Positions 1 through 7,464 of a stretch of DNA of 64,000 bases are shown here, one piece after another. Source of the DNA: DATJLY01 sp963773665 (GTDB lineage Bacteria > Pseudomonadota > Alphaproteobacteria > ATCC43930 > CGMCC-115725); contig CAVZBZ010000009.1 in the NCBI GenBank assembly GCA_963773665.1, positions 124,001-188,000 of the forward strand, read 5' to 3'. Every line of letters starts with the position of its first letter. Within the stretch, counting starts at the first letter, position 1. The notes beneath the pieces are model-generated. The model searched no databases, was not told the origin of the DNA, and worked only from the letters and a program-made list of their open reading frames with translations. The translations under genes were made by a program, and so were the position numbers.

Positions 1-21
1 AGCTCGCACCGCGGATCACAG

Positions 22-1140
22 ATGGCTGAACCGATGCTCCGCGTGTCGCGCCTCGTCAAATCCTTCGCGCTTTCCGGCGGCGAGATGCGCGCCATCGACG
101 ATGTCAGCTTCTCGGTGGCGGAGGGCCATTGCTACGCACTCCTCGGACCCAGCGGGTGCGGCAAGACCACGACGCTGCGGTGCGTGGCGGGGCTCGAGCA
201 TGCCGACAGCGGCAAGATCGAGATCGGCGGCCAGACCGTGTCCGATCCGGCGAACGGCGTCTTCGTGCCGGTGCATGAGCGGTCGATCGGCATGGTGTTC
301 CAGTCCTATGCGATCTGGCCGCATCTCAATGTGTTCGAAAACGTCGCCTACCCGTTGCGCGTGAAGCGGCCGCGTATGAAGCAAAACGACATCGCCGCGC
401 GCGTGCAGGATGCGCTGCGTCTCGTCGGTATGGCAGCCATGGCGGACCGTCCGGCAACGCAGCTCTCCGGCGGACAGCAGCAGCGCGTGGCGCTCGCGCG
501 CGCGATCGTGCGGCAGCCCGCGCTGCTTCTCCTCGACGAGCCGCTCTCGAATCTCGATGCGCGGCTGCGTGAGCAGATGCGGGTCGAGCTCAAGGACATG
601 ATCGCGCGCATCGGCGTCACCGCTCTTTATGTTACCCACGACCAGACAGAGGCCTTTGCGCTTGCCGATCGCGTGGCCGTTATGGCGCAGGGGCGTATCG
701 TACAGGCGGGCGCGCCGCGCGAGATCTATGCTCATCCGTCCGCGCCGTTCGTTGCGACCTTCCTCGGTGCTGCGAACGTCGTGCCTGGCCGCGTCGAAGC
801 GCGCGGGCCAGACGGAATGGCGATCGTGGCGCTGGATGCCAACCCCGACCAGCGCCTCACCGTCGCGACGGAGTGCGGCCCCGGGCAGGCCGTCGAGATC
901 ATCATCCGGCCGGAGGATGTTCGCCTCGCGCTGCCGGTCGCGAACGGCGCGAATTTGTTGCACGGCCGAATCGCCGGGATCACGTTCCAGGGCAGCGTGA
1001 TCGAGTGCGACCTGGATCTGGGCGGCGTGCGGCTGCGCGCGCTCGTGCATCCATCGGCCGATCTCGCCGATGGTGCGGCGGTCGCGTTTCAGGTCGATCC
1101 GTCGCGCTGCACGGTGTTCCGCAAGGAGGGTGAACGATGA
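22..1140 (+). CDS. ABC transporter ATP-binding protein (Fe3+/polyamine/sugar importer type)
   Basis: ATPase subunit of a binding-protein-dependent importer, acting at the inner face of the membrane. All nucleotide-binding motifs are visible: Walker A GPSGCGKTT at residues 42-50, Q-loop Q94 (VFQSYAIWP), signature LSGGQQQ at 148-154, Walker B LLLLDEP near 168-174 and H-loop H206. A C-terminal region of about 120 residues matches the TOBE domain of the PotA/FbpC/UgpC class, and 372 aa is normal for that class. The permease and binding-protein genes must lie upstream, outside the window. Its stop overlaps the next gene's start by 4 nt, so it is translationally coupled to a MarR regulator. The substrate cannot be decided from this subunit. 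Confidence 0.93.
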   Translation: MAEPMLRVSRLVKSFALSGGEMRAIDDVSFSVAEGHCYALLGPSGCGKTTTLRCVAGLEHADSGKIEIGGQTVSDPANGVFVPVHERSIGMVFQSYAIWPHLNVFENVAYPLRVKRPRMKQNDIAARVQDALRLVGMAAMADRPATQLSGGQQQRVALARAIVRQPALLLLDEPLSNLDARLREQMRVELKDMIARIGVTALYVTHDQTEAFALADRVAVMAQGRIVQAGAPREIYAHPSAPFVATFLGAANVVPGRVEARGPDGMAIVALDANPDQRLTVATECGPGQAVEIIIRPEDVRLALPVANGANLLHGRIAGITFQGSVIECDLDLGGVRLRALVHPSADLADGAAVAFQVDPSRCTVFRKEGER

Positions 1141-1658
1141 GCGCAGCGGGGCGGCGACACGCGACGCTCGTAACCGTAGCGAAGGCAAACACAAGCCGAC
1201 CGCCACGAATCGAGCAAGTCGCCGGCCACAAAATCCTGCTGCTTGCGAATCTCCTGTCGCGCGGAGCGACCGCTCGCTATCGCAAGCTGCTGGGATTGCC
1301 GCAGGTGGAGTGGCGGATCATCGCGCTTCTCGGGAATATGCCGCCCATGGGCCTGACCGAGCTTGCCCACCGTGCCGGTCTCGACAAGAGCCAGATCTGC
1401 CGCGGCGTGAACAACCTGGCCCGGCGCAAGCTGGTAGCGCGCGGTAGCGATCCCGACGACAGCCGCGCAGTTCAACTCTCGCTCACTCACCGTGGCACAG
1501 AGCTTTTCGAGAAGCTGATCGAAGCAGCGCAGCAGCGGAACGCCTTCCTCATCGGGGATCTGCCGGTGCAGAAACGCGCAATCTTCCTCGATGTGGTGGA
1601 GCAGCTCATATCGCGCGCGCGGCTGATGATGGAAACGGATCCGGAGGCACGCGGATGA
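1137..1658 (+). CDS. MarR-family transcriptional regulator
   Basis: A 173-aa winged-helix regulator. The central part (WRIIALLGNMPPMGLTELAH, then a recognition helix around DKSQICRGVNNLARRKLVAR and the wing GSDPDDSRAVQLSLT) is the classic MarR DNA-binding fold. An extra basic stretch of about 30 residues precedes it, so translation may start further downstream. It begins in a 4-nt overlap with the ABC ATPase stop and ends in a 4-nt overlap with the next short frame, which places it in one operon with the transporter. It probably controls uptake or degradation of the transporter's substrate. MarR proteins usually bind aromatic or phenolic ligands, but no ligand can be inferred here. Confidence 0.9.
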   Translation: MSAAGRRHATLVTVAKANTSRPPRIEQVAGHKILLLANLLSRGATARYRKLLGLPQVEWRIIALLGNMPPMGLTELAHRAGLDKSQICRGVNNLARRKLVARGSDPDDSRAVQLSLTHRGTELFEKLIEAAQQRNAFLIGDLPVQKRAIFLDVVEQLISRARLMMETDPEARG

Positions 1659-1906
1659 AGCCCCGATACCGCGCCGACCATATCGGCAGTTTCGGCGCAA
1701 GGCGAGGATGTCGCGCATTCTACGACGCGCTCGTCAACGCGCTCGCCAACAGCGGCACCGCACGGACCGAGTCAGCGAATCGGCCACCCGTGACGATGGA
1801 CGAGTGCGAGACCTTACTAAACAAATACCCGCTCGAACTCATCGCGGCGCAACTCGTCGCCTGCAACGGCGGCCTCGCGTGGTCGATCAAGACCGCAGGA
1901 GCATGA
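1655..1906 (+). CDS. Short ORF with MetE/UROD-like N-terminus, possible deletion remnant
   Basis: An 83-aa frame coupled (ATGA overlap) to the MarR gene. Its first residues, MKPRYRADHIGSF, closely resemble the opening of cobalamin-independent methionine-synthase-like proteins, which typically read RADHIGSLLRP and run about 370 aa. After residue 13 the similarity stops. The tail from MDECETLLNKYPLELIAAQLVACNGG onward looks like a different small conserved protein. My reading is that a larger MetE-like catabolic gene was lost by deletion and its start was fused to unrelated sequence. It may still be translated through coupling. Expression and function are unknown. Confidence 0.45.
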   Translation: MKPRYRADHIGSFGARRGCRAFYDALVNALANSGTARTESANRPPVTMDECETLLNKYPLELIAAQLVACNGGLAWSIKTAGA

Positions 1907-1936
1907 ATGCCCCGAGAATGTCTGCGCCACGCGTCC

Positions 1937-2191
1937 TTACTTTCCAGTCGGTGCCGTCGACGATCCCACCCCCTCGATGCTGACCCCTTCCTGGCTCAAG
2001 CGGATCGGCGCGCTGCCATCGCGCGAGATGACCGTTACCGGCCCCCACGGGTTCGGCGGCTCCACGATGGTAAGGCTTCCTCCTTTGGGGCTGTCCGGAA
2101 ACATGCGCGCGTCGATCTGCTGACGCGGACCGGTGCAGGCAGCCGCGGTCAGCACGAACGAGATTGCGAGGGCGATCTTGGCGGAGTTCAT
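1937..2191 (-). CDS. Small lipoprotein
   Basis: An 84-aa protein. Starting at MNSAKIALAISFVLTAAACTG gives a short basic N-region, a hydrophobic core and a lipobox (TAAAC) with the lipidated cysteine near position 19. An alternative start 7 codons upstream only lengthens the N-region. The mature part, about 65 residues, is Pro/Gly/Ser-rich (EPPNPWGPVTVISRDGSAPI) and has no family I recognise. It should be exported and anchored in the periplasmic or outer membrane. It is convergent with the MarR operon and divergent from the lipoprotein gene at 2490. Confidence 0.6.
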   Translation of the reverse strand: MNSAKIALAISFVLTAAACTGPRQQIDARMFPDSPKGGSLTIVEPPNPWGPVTVISRDGSAPIRLSQEGVSIEGVGSSTAPTGK

Positions 2192-2320
2192 GGGGCAAAA
2201 AAACGCCACCACCGCGCGCGCGTTCCCCCGTCGTCCGGCGCTCGTCGAGAAACAAGACCTACTCCCTCTCTGTGCCGATGGGTAGTTTCATAACATGACC
2301 CTCATGAACGCGTTCTTTTC

Positions 2321-2414
2321 GGTTTCCAGAGGGGTGGAAAATGACTTGGAAACCGTCGCGCCCGAAACTATGGAAACTTTCTGGAAACCGACGGGAAACC
2401 GAGGGGAAACCGCT
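2321..2414. repeat. 11-bp phased GGAAACC direct repeats
   Basis: Four tandem 11-bp units occupy 2371-2414: TGGAAACTTTC, TGGAAACCGAC, GGGAAACCGAG, GGGAAACCGCT. The GGAAAC cores start at exactly 2372, 2383, 2394 and 2405. A further GGAAACC lies at 2348 and an inverted GGTTTCC at 2321. Spacing of one helical turn places all cores on one face of the DNA. They sit in the gap between two divergent lipoprotein genes (2191 on minus, 2490 on plus), so a protein-binding array is plausible. An open frame runs through them but has no coding character. Confidence 0.6.
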
Positions 2415-2489
2415 TGGACACCACGTCGCTTCCCCGAAGCAGCGCGTCTACCAAAGCGACCCGCGAAGTCACAGAAGGACGTGCCCGGG

Positions 2490-2699
2490 ATGAGAAGGAA
2501 GTTTGCCGCGCTCCTAGCCCTCGGAGCCGCGGCATTCGCAATCGCCGAATGCGCACAAGTCGTGCCGCCGGGTCCGGAATCAGTGCCTCCGGGATACGCT
2601 CCCTACGACCCCGTAACGAACCCCTTCTGCGGCGCGCTCGGCAACTGCGAACCGCTGATCAAGCGTCCGTACCCGATCGCCCCCAACTACTACAATTGA
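2490..2699 (+). CDS. Small Pro-rich lipoprotein or exported protein
   Basis: A 69-aa protein beginning MRRKFAALLALGAAAFAIAE followed by CAQ. The charged start, alanine/leucine-rich core and cysteine near residue 21 indicate a signal peptide, most likely lipoprotein type although the residues before Cys (AIAEC) are not ideal. The mature part is about 48 residues, rich in Pro, Tyr and Gly, with two further cysteines (NPFCGALGNCEP) that could form a disulfide. The frame stays open upstream to 2295, but the repeats there and the clear signal peptide favour this start. I do not recognise a family. Confidence 0.55.
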   Translation: MRRKFAALLALGAAAFAIAECAQVVPPGPESVPPGYAPYDPVTNPFCGALGNCEPLIKRPYPIAPNYYN

Positions 2700-2832
2700 T
2701 CCCGCTGCACGGCTTTGTTGCATCATTCGTGCTGGAGACGAAAGTGTCGCGCCCACTCTATCCGCGTCAGAGCACTCTCAGCGTGTCGGGCATGGCATTC
2801 TCAGCCAGACTTTGCCGGGTACAGCCGCTGGC

Positions 2833-3360
2833 TCAATCCGGACGAGTCCAATTCACGCGAACGAAATAGCCGCCTGCGTCGAAATGCTCGGTGAGCTTGC
2901 CCTTGTAGGCGCGGGTTATCGCTTCGCCGATGCGGCGCGGCAAATGGATGTCGGTCGTCTGTATCACCAACCGATCGGGCGCCTCCTGTTCGACACTCAT
3001 GATCCGGTTCAACGGGTGCTCGGGTTTCTCGGCCTGCTCCTGATGGCGCACGAGCCGGGTAATCTCATCTCGCTGGGACGCGACAAGCGGGCCGGTCAGC
3101 GTGACGATGCCGGCCGGATAGCGGTCATTGATCCGATGGCAGGCTTGGCAAATCGTCGCGTCAGCGCCCTCGGGTCGCTCAGCCCATTGCCACCGCCCGT
3201 GCTGATAGACCGCGCCGCATTGCTGGCAGACGGTCGGCTCGCGCAGCTTATGCGTCATCTTATAGGGATCGAGAATCCGGTCTCGCTGAGACCGTCCCCA
3301 GCGCCGGCGGCCCGGTTCGGGACCGAATGATCGACCATCGGAAGATGTCTTGCCGCCCAT
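2833..3360 (-). CDS. BCAM0308-family zinc-ribbon protein
   Basis: About 175 aa. Two CxxC pairs form a likely zinc ribbon: VCQQCGAVYQHGRW and, about 30 residues on, ICQACHRINDRYPAG. The following segment (GIVTLTGPLVASQRDEITRLV, EHPLNRIMSVEQE) and the C-terminal part (DRLVIQTTDIHLPRRIGEAI) match the BCAM0308 family, whose function is unknown and which somewhat resembles the NMD3 zinc-ribbon region. The start MGGKTSSDGRS is preferred because GGGAG lies about 7 nt upstream. An earlier in-frame start would add 21 residues with no family character. It is probably cytoplasmic and monocistronic. Confidence 0.75.
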   Translation of the reverse strand: MGGKTSSDGRSFGPEPGRRRWGRSQRDRILDPYKMTHKLREPTVCQQCGAVYQHGRWQWAERPEGADATICQACHRINDRYPAGIVTLTGPLVASQRDEITRLVRHQEQAEKPEHPLNRIMSVEQEAPDRLVIQTTDIHLPRRIGEAITRAYKGKLTEHFDAGGYFVRVNWTRPD

Positions 3361-3518
3361 TAAAGGCTCCCTATTGGCGATCGCGCTCGTGAAAAGCGCT
3401 AAGTGATGTCGGAAGACTGACATCCGGGGCGGATCTCGTCATTGATGTGAAGTCAATGAGATAAAGGGGCGACCGCAGCATCATTCGATCGAGTTTCGTG
3501 CGCGCGAGGAGTTCAGCG

Positions 3519-3788
3519 ATGACTGTTTGGAAATTGACGCCTGTCGATCTTCTCGATTCCAACTGGAACGCGAGCTCGCATCGCGGGGAGGTCATCGTTC
3601 GGGCTCGAAGCGAAGAGGCTGCCCGTGCTCTCGCGGCCGACGCTTTCAACGTGGCGACGCGCTTCTCTCCCGGAGCTGGCATCCAGGCGCCGCCTTGGAC
3701 GCGTCCGTCTTGTGTGCGAGCCGAACGGATCACGGACGAGCGCTACCCACCCGATGGACCAGCTGAAGTACTGCAACCGGTCGATTAG
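3519..3788 (+). CDS. Conserved hypothetical protein
   Basis: An 89-aa soluble protein starting MTVWKLTPVDLLDSNWNAS, preceded by GAGGA at a normal distance. It reads like a compact alpha/beta domain (HRGEVIVRARSEEAARALAA), followed by a C-terminal part with PPW and RAERITDERYP. I recall similar short proteins in many alphaproteobacteria as uncharacterised, but no named domain or function is known to me. No signal peptide, membrane segment or catalytic motif is visible. It is divergent from the BCAM0308 gene, with about 158 bp between their starts. Confidence 0.65.
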   Translation: MTVWKLTPVDLLDSNWNASSHRGEVIVRARSEEAARALAADAFNVATRFSPGAGIQAPPWTRPSCVRAERITDERYPPDGPAEVLQPVD

Positions 3789-3926
3789 CGGGGCTTTCTG
3801 CGACCAAAAGCGGAGAGGGGCCTAAGGCGGTGACTGGCTGGCTGTGCTGGCAGTCTAGGCGCCGTTTTCTCCCGCACGGGCGACGCGATGGAGCGCGGCC
3901 CGTGACGACCACGATGGGATGAATAG

Positions 3927-4550
3927 ATGACGCGACTCATTCTCACCCGCCACGGACACGTCGATGGGATCGATCCGCCTCGTTTTCGCGGCCGCATGGA
4001 ACCGCCGCTGACGGAACTCGGAAAGGCTCAGGCCAAGGCGCTGGCTCGCCGGATCGCTGAATCCTGGAAGCCCAGTATCGTTTATACCAGTCCGATGATG
4101 CGGTGCGTTGCGACGGGGCGCGCCATCGCCGAATCGTGCGGCATCGAATTCGAGATAGTGCAGGATTTGAACGATCTCGATTACGGAACCTGGCAATGGC
4201 GCACCTATGAAGACGCCCGTGTCGGCGATCCCGCGGCCTTCGCCGCCTGGATGTCAACGCCGCATCTGGTTCGATTCCCGTCAGGCGAATCGCTCCAGAA
4301 CATCGTTGCGCGATCGGCCAATGCGTTGCGACTGGCCCTGGAGCAGCATCCTTCGGACGATGACTGCGTCGTCATGGTGGGGCACGATACGATCAATCGC
4401 GCGCTGCTGTTACAGCTGGTTGACCAGCCGCTTTCCGCCTATTGGCGCATCAAGCAGGGACCGTGTTGCCTCAATGAGATCGAAATCGCGGCGGGTCGCG
4501 TTTTCGTTTTCGGCATCAACGATGTCCAGCACCTTCGCGGCCTGTCGTGA
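3927..4550 (+). CDS. Histidine phosphatase family protein (phosphoglycerate-mutase superfamily)
   Basis: A 207-aa phosphatase of the RHG superfamily. The signature RHG lies at residues 8-10 (LTRHGHVDG), with H9 the expected phospho-acceptor. The second catalytic histidine is H153 in VMVGHDTIN, and the conserved segment TSPMMRCVATGRAIA holds the third phosphate-binding arginine. Length and motif order fit CobC/GpmB-like small-molecule phosphatases. The substrate (alpha-ribazole phosphate, sugar phosphate or other) cannot be told. No cobalamin-synthesis genes adjoin it. The IS630 element lies about 180 bp downstream and does not interrupt it. Confidence 0.88.
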   Translation: MTRLILTRHGHVDGIDPPRFRGRMEPPLTELGKAQAKALARRIAESWKPSIVYTSPMMRCVATGRAIAESCGIEFEIVQDLNDLDYGTWQWRTYEDARVGDPAAFAAWMSTPHLVRFPSGESLQNIVARSANALRLALEQHPSDDDCVVMVGHDTINRALLLQLVDQPLSAYWRIKQGPCCLNEIEIAAGRVFVFGINDVQHLRGLS

Positions 4551-4744
4551 TTCTCGGCCGGCCTGGATGGCCCCGGCATGGCCGATCCCGCGTGCGGGTA
4601 ACTGCGATTTTCTCGTCGAGGTTCAACCACAGCCATTTCAGCGCTGAGTAGTTTCCGATGCTGCCCGTCGAAACGCTTTCCCTCTAAGTTTGCACTCCAA
4701 ATGAGAGGCTGCACGCTGGCGCGCGGCATTAGAGCGGGATTGAA

Positions 4745-5341
4745 TTAGGCGGGACCATATCCGGAGTTGCTGAAGTAGTTTGAGCATTCTTGCGGCGTGA
4801 AGCTGCCGAGAAGCTGTCCGATGGCTTCGGTCACGGCGTCGAAGCTTCGCGCGGCGGTTTTGCGCAGCAAGTGTTTGAGCTTGGCGAAGAGCTGTTCGAT
4901 GGGGTTGAGGTCGGGCGAGTATTTCGGCAGGAGGATGAGCTTGGCGCCGACGGCACGGATGGCGTGACGGACGGCGCGTCCCTTGTGGCTGCCGAGATTG
5001 TCCATGATGACGATGTCGCCCGGTCTCAGGGTCGGGACGAGAACCTTCTCGACATAGGTCCGGAAGGTCTGGCCGTTGATCGGGGCATCGAGCAGCCAGG
5101 GCGCGTCGATACGATCGTGCCGCAGCGCGGCCAGGAAGGTCATGGTCTTCCAGCGCGCCTGCGGCACCTTGGCGCGCAGCCGCCGGCCGCGCGGTCCCCA
5201 TCCCCGGAGCGGGGCCATGTTGTCCTTGGTCCAGGTCTCATCGATGAAGACCAGGCGCGCCGGTTCAATCCGCCTCTGACGCGCTTTCCACTGCGCTCGC
5301 CGTCTCGCCACGTCGGGGCGATCCTGTTCGCTGGCGAGCAC
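4745..5341 (-). CDS. IS630 transposase, catalytic DDE frame (OrfB)
   Basis: A 198-aa frame holding the DDE nuclease domain. Likely catalytic residues are D34 (VFIDETWTK), D114 (IVIMDNLGSHKG) and E149 (YSPDLNPIEQLF), spaced as in IS630 enzymes. It can be read from a GTG at 5341, but family members normally continue from OrfA as SFKKTVLASEQDRP, so it is probably expressed as an OrfAB fusion after slippage on the A8 run. The protein is identical to that of the second copy at 8980-9576. Confidence 0.87.
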   Translation of the reverse strand: MLASEQDRPDVARRRAQWKARQRRIEPARLVFIDETWTKDNMAPLRGWGPRGRRLRAKVPQARWKTMTFLAALRHDRIDAPWLLDAPINGQTFRTYVEKVLVPTLRPGDIVIMDNLGSHKGRAVRHAIRAVGAKLILLPKYSPDLNPIEQLFAKLKHLLRKTAARSFDAVTEAIGQLLGSFTPQECSNYFSNSGYGPA

Positions 5342-5690
5342 GGTTTTTTTTGAAGCTCAACTCCTCGGCGTGAACGAACGTCCAGACCGCGGTGTAATCG
5401 GCCTTGAGGCCGCGCCCGGCGAGTTCGCGGACAAGCCCGCGCAAAGTGAAATCGCGCTCGCGAATGCGCTCGCGCAGCCAAACCTCATGCTCGTCCCGGA
5501 TCGCCTTCGGCTTGTGCCCGCCCATCTGTCCCGGCACCACGCTCCCCGTCTCCCGGAAGCGCCGCACCCAGGCGATCGCCGTGCTCACGCCAACCCCGAA
5601 CCGCGACGCCGCTTCATGCCGCGACAGCCCCTCGTTCTCGACCGCCGCAACAACCCGCTCGCGAAGATCCATCGAATAAGGTTTTGCCAT
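5265..5690 (-). CDS. IS630 transposase, N-terminal HTH frame (OrfA)
   Basis: A 141-aa frame starting MAKPYSMDLRERVVAAVE. It carries the helix-turn-helix region of IS630 transposases (GLSRHEAASRFGVGVSTAIAWVRRFRE) and a second HTH segment (FTLRGLVRELAGRGLKADYTAVW) ending HAEELSFKK. At the A8 tract near 5344-5351 the frame continues out of register to a stop at 5265, whereas the catalytic domain follows in the shifted frame. A full transposase needs removal of one base (or addition of two) at the A tract, most simply by transcriptional slippage. It binds the terminal repeats. Confidence 0.85.
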   Translation of the reverse strand: MAKPYSMDLRERVVAAVENEGLSRHEAASRFGVGVSTAIAWVRRFRETGSVVPGQMGGHKPKAIRDEHEVWLRERIRERDFTLRGLVRELAGRGLKADYTAVWTFVHAEELSFKKNRARQRTGSPRRGETASAVESASEAD

Positions 5691-5848
5691 TCATGCCGGC
5701 CCCCTTCGCCCAGCCAGCATGTTGAATCAGAAACGCCCCCGATTCGGGAATCCCCAATCGACTCCGGCCAAAACAATCCCGCTCTAGGCCCTTATCCAGT
5801 CCGGCCACATGCGAAGTGCAGATTGGATACTCGTCGAAGGACACGGAC

Positions 5849-6097
5849 ATGACTGCGTTGAAAATGGCTATCGCTGCGGTGGCGCTGCTCGCGCTGGGCG
5901 GCTGCATCGTCGCTCCCTATGGCAGTCCTGCCTACTATGGCGGTCCTGGCTACTACGGCGGCCCCGCCTACTATGGCGATTCCGGATACTATGGCGGTTC
6001 GGATGTCGGTGTGTCCGTCGGCGGCGTGAATGTCGGTGTGTCCGACACACGCTCGGATGGCGACCGCAGAGACGATCGCGGGGACGGACGCCGCTGA
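5849..6097 (+). CDS. Gly/Tyr-rich lipoprotein
   Basis: An 82-aa protein. MTALKMAIAAVALLALGGC gives a signal peptide with a good lipobox (LGGC). The mature region contains four to five short repeats of the YYGGP type (residues roughly 25-50), then a valine/glycine strand-like part (DVGVSVGGVNVGVSD) and a charged Asp/Arg tail (DRRDDRGDGRR). Such low-complexity lipoproteins are common in alphaproteobacterial envelopes and have no assigned role. Its TGA overlaps the ATG of the following membrane protein by 1 nt, so the two are probably coupled. Confidence 0.7.
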   Translation: MTALKMAIAAVALLALGGCIVAPYGSPAYYGGPGYYGGPAYYGDSGYYGGSDVGVSVGGVNVGVSDTRSDGDRRDDRGDGRR

Positions 6098-6246
6098 TGA
6101 CCATCAATATGCTGATTCTACAGCCGCTCGTCGCCCTCATTGCCGGAATCCTGATCCTCATCATTCCGCGGCTGCTGAGCTATATCGTCGCCATCTATCT
6201 CATCATTATCGGGCTGTCGGGATTGCTGCCGCATTTGGCACGATAA
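6097..6246 (+). CDS. DUF3096 small membrane protein
   Basis: A 49-aa, almost wholly hydrophobic protein: MTINMLILQPLVALIAGILI, then LIIPRLLSYIVAIYLIIIGL and a short basic end. It forms two membrane helices separated by a PRLL turn, which matches the DUF3096 family of very small inner-membrane proteins of unknown function. The start overlaps the lipoprotein stop (TGATG arrangement at 6095-6099), indicating translational coupling. Confidence 0.78.
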   Translation: MTINMLILQPLVALIAGILILIIPRLLSYIVAIYLIIIGLSGLLPHLAR

Positions 6247-6366
6247 GAACCGGTCCTGCCGCGGCGGAGCGGCGTTGCACCGGCAAACGCACGCGCGCTC
6301 ATGCTCGGGTGAAGCCCTTGCTTGCGCGGCATGTTAAGATCGGCGCACGGATGCGACGGGGGCGGC

Positions 6367-7452
6367 ATGGCGAGAGTAAAAAAGGCAAAGGCGAAGCGGC
6401 CGGCGCGCAAGGCGGCTGCACGCAAGAAAGCGCCGGCGCGGCGGGTGGCGCAAAAACTGCGGCTGACCTTCATGACCGGCGCTTACGAGATCGTGCGGGC
6501 GTTGCGCGATGGTACGGTGAAAGCCAAGGGCATCGAGCTCGTCCCCATGGCGTCGCCCGGCAGCGGCGCGCTGCACGACCGCGTGGCGCGCGGCCGCGCC
6601 GCCGACGTCAACGAATATAACGGCGGGCACTATGTCGTCCAAAAGGCGCACGGCCGCGCCGACATCATCGCGATCCCGGTTTTTTTGCACCGCCGCTTCC
6701 GGCACGGATTCATCTACGTCAACACGGGGAAAGGCATCGCCCAACCGTCCGATCTTGCGGGCAAGCGCGTCGCGTGCCGCACCATCGGCGCCGCCGCGAA
6801 CTATTGGATGCGGGCGCACCTCGAAGAGCACGGCGCGCCGCACCGCTCCATCACCTGGGTGATCGAGACGCTCGACGAGGCCTCGGCGCAGGCGCCGAAG
6901 GAACTGAAGCTCGAGGTCGTGCCCAAGGGCAAGAAGGTCGAGCAGATGATTCTTTCCGGCGAGGTCAACGCCATCATCCAGCCGAACGTGAACCGGGCGC
7001 ACGACGAGGGCGATCCGCGCATCGCGCGGCTCTGGCCCAACTACAAGGAGGTCGAGACCGCGTACTACCGGCGCGCCGGCTTCTTCCCGATCATGCACGT
7101 GACGACGGTGCCGACGGCGCTCGCGGCGAAGTATCCGTGGATCGTCGAGAGCCTGACCCTGGCGTTCGAGGAGGCGAAGCAATTGGCCTATCAGCGGCTC
7201 GCCAATCCGCGCAACGTGCCGCTCGCCTTCTACCGGACATATTGCGAGGAGGAGCGCGCGCTCTTGGGCACCGATCCCTGGGAATACGGTCTCTCGGACA
7301 TCAACCGGCGCAACTACGGCGCGCTCGTGGGCTATGTGCACGACCAGGTGCTGACCGGCCCGCTTCCACGGCTCGAGGACCTGTTCGCCAAGGAATCGTT
7401 CGATCTCAAGCTGCCGCTGCCGCGGCTGCATCGGATCGAGTACGACTTCTAG
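6367..7452 (+). CDS. 4,5-dihydroxyphthalate decarboxylase-like / periplasmic-binding-fold protein
   Basis: About 361 aa. After a very basic tail of about 30 residues rich in Lys, Arg and Ala (MARVKKAKAKRPARKAAARK), the protein has a type-2 periplasmic-binding-protein fold. LTFMTGAYEIVRALRDGTVK, a mid-part IIAIPVFLHRRFRHGFIYVN and DLAGKRVACRTIGAAANYWM resemble Pht5-type 4,5-dihydroxyphthalate decarboxylases and NMT1/THI5-like binding proteins. There is no signal peptide, so it is probably cytoplasmic and could be an enzyme. No phthalate genes adjoin it. The start at 6367 is preferred over an upstream ATG that would add 15 odd residues. A DHA2 efflux pump follows 12 nt later, so the two may be co-transcribed. 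Confidence 0.75.
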   Translation: MARVKKAKAKRPARKAAARKKAPARRVAQKLRLTFMTGAYEIVRALRDGTVKAKGIELVPMASPGSGALHDRVARGRAADVNEYNGGHYVVQKAHGRADIIAIPVFLHRRFRHGFIYVNTGKGIAQPSDLAGKRVACRTIGAAANYWMRAHLEEHGAPHRSITWVIETLDEASAQAPKELKLEVVPKGKKVEQMILSGEVNAIIQPNVNRAHDEGDPRIARLWPNYKEVETAYYRRAGFFPIMHVTTVPTALAAKYPWIVESLTLAFEEAKQLAYQRLANPRNVPLAFYRTYCEEERALLGTDPWEYGLSDINRRNYGALVGYVHDQVLTGPLPRLEDLFAKESFDLKLPLPRLHRIEYDF

Positions 7453-7464
7453 CGCGCGCCGGGG

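Larger units (their letters stand above)
4732..5784 (-). mobile_element. IS630-family insertion sequence, apparently complete copy
   Basis: A 1053-bp element bounded by inverted repeats GAGCGGGATTG (4732-4742) and CAATCCCGCTC (5774-5784), with weaker pairing inward. TA dinucleotides flank it (4730-4731 and 5785-5786), as expected for IS630/Tc1 elements, which insert into and duplicate TA. Inside are two overlapping minus-strand frames, an HTH protein and a DDE protein, overlapping around a run of eight A on the coding strand. A second, partly deleted copy with the same sequence lies at 8967-9652, suggesting recent transposition. Confidence 0.9.

Noticed and set aside
2700..2832. GGCTTTGTTGCATCA near 2709, which recalls the ends of some IS5/IS6-type elements
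   Set aside because: No matching second end, transposase piece or target duplication is seen within reach, so it stays an isolated resemblance.
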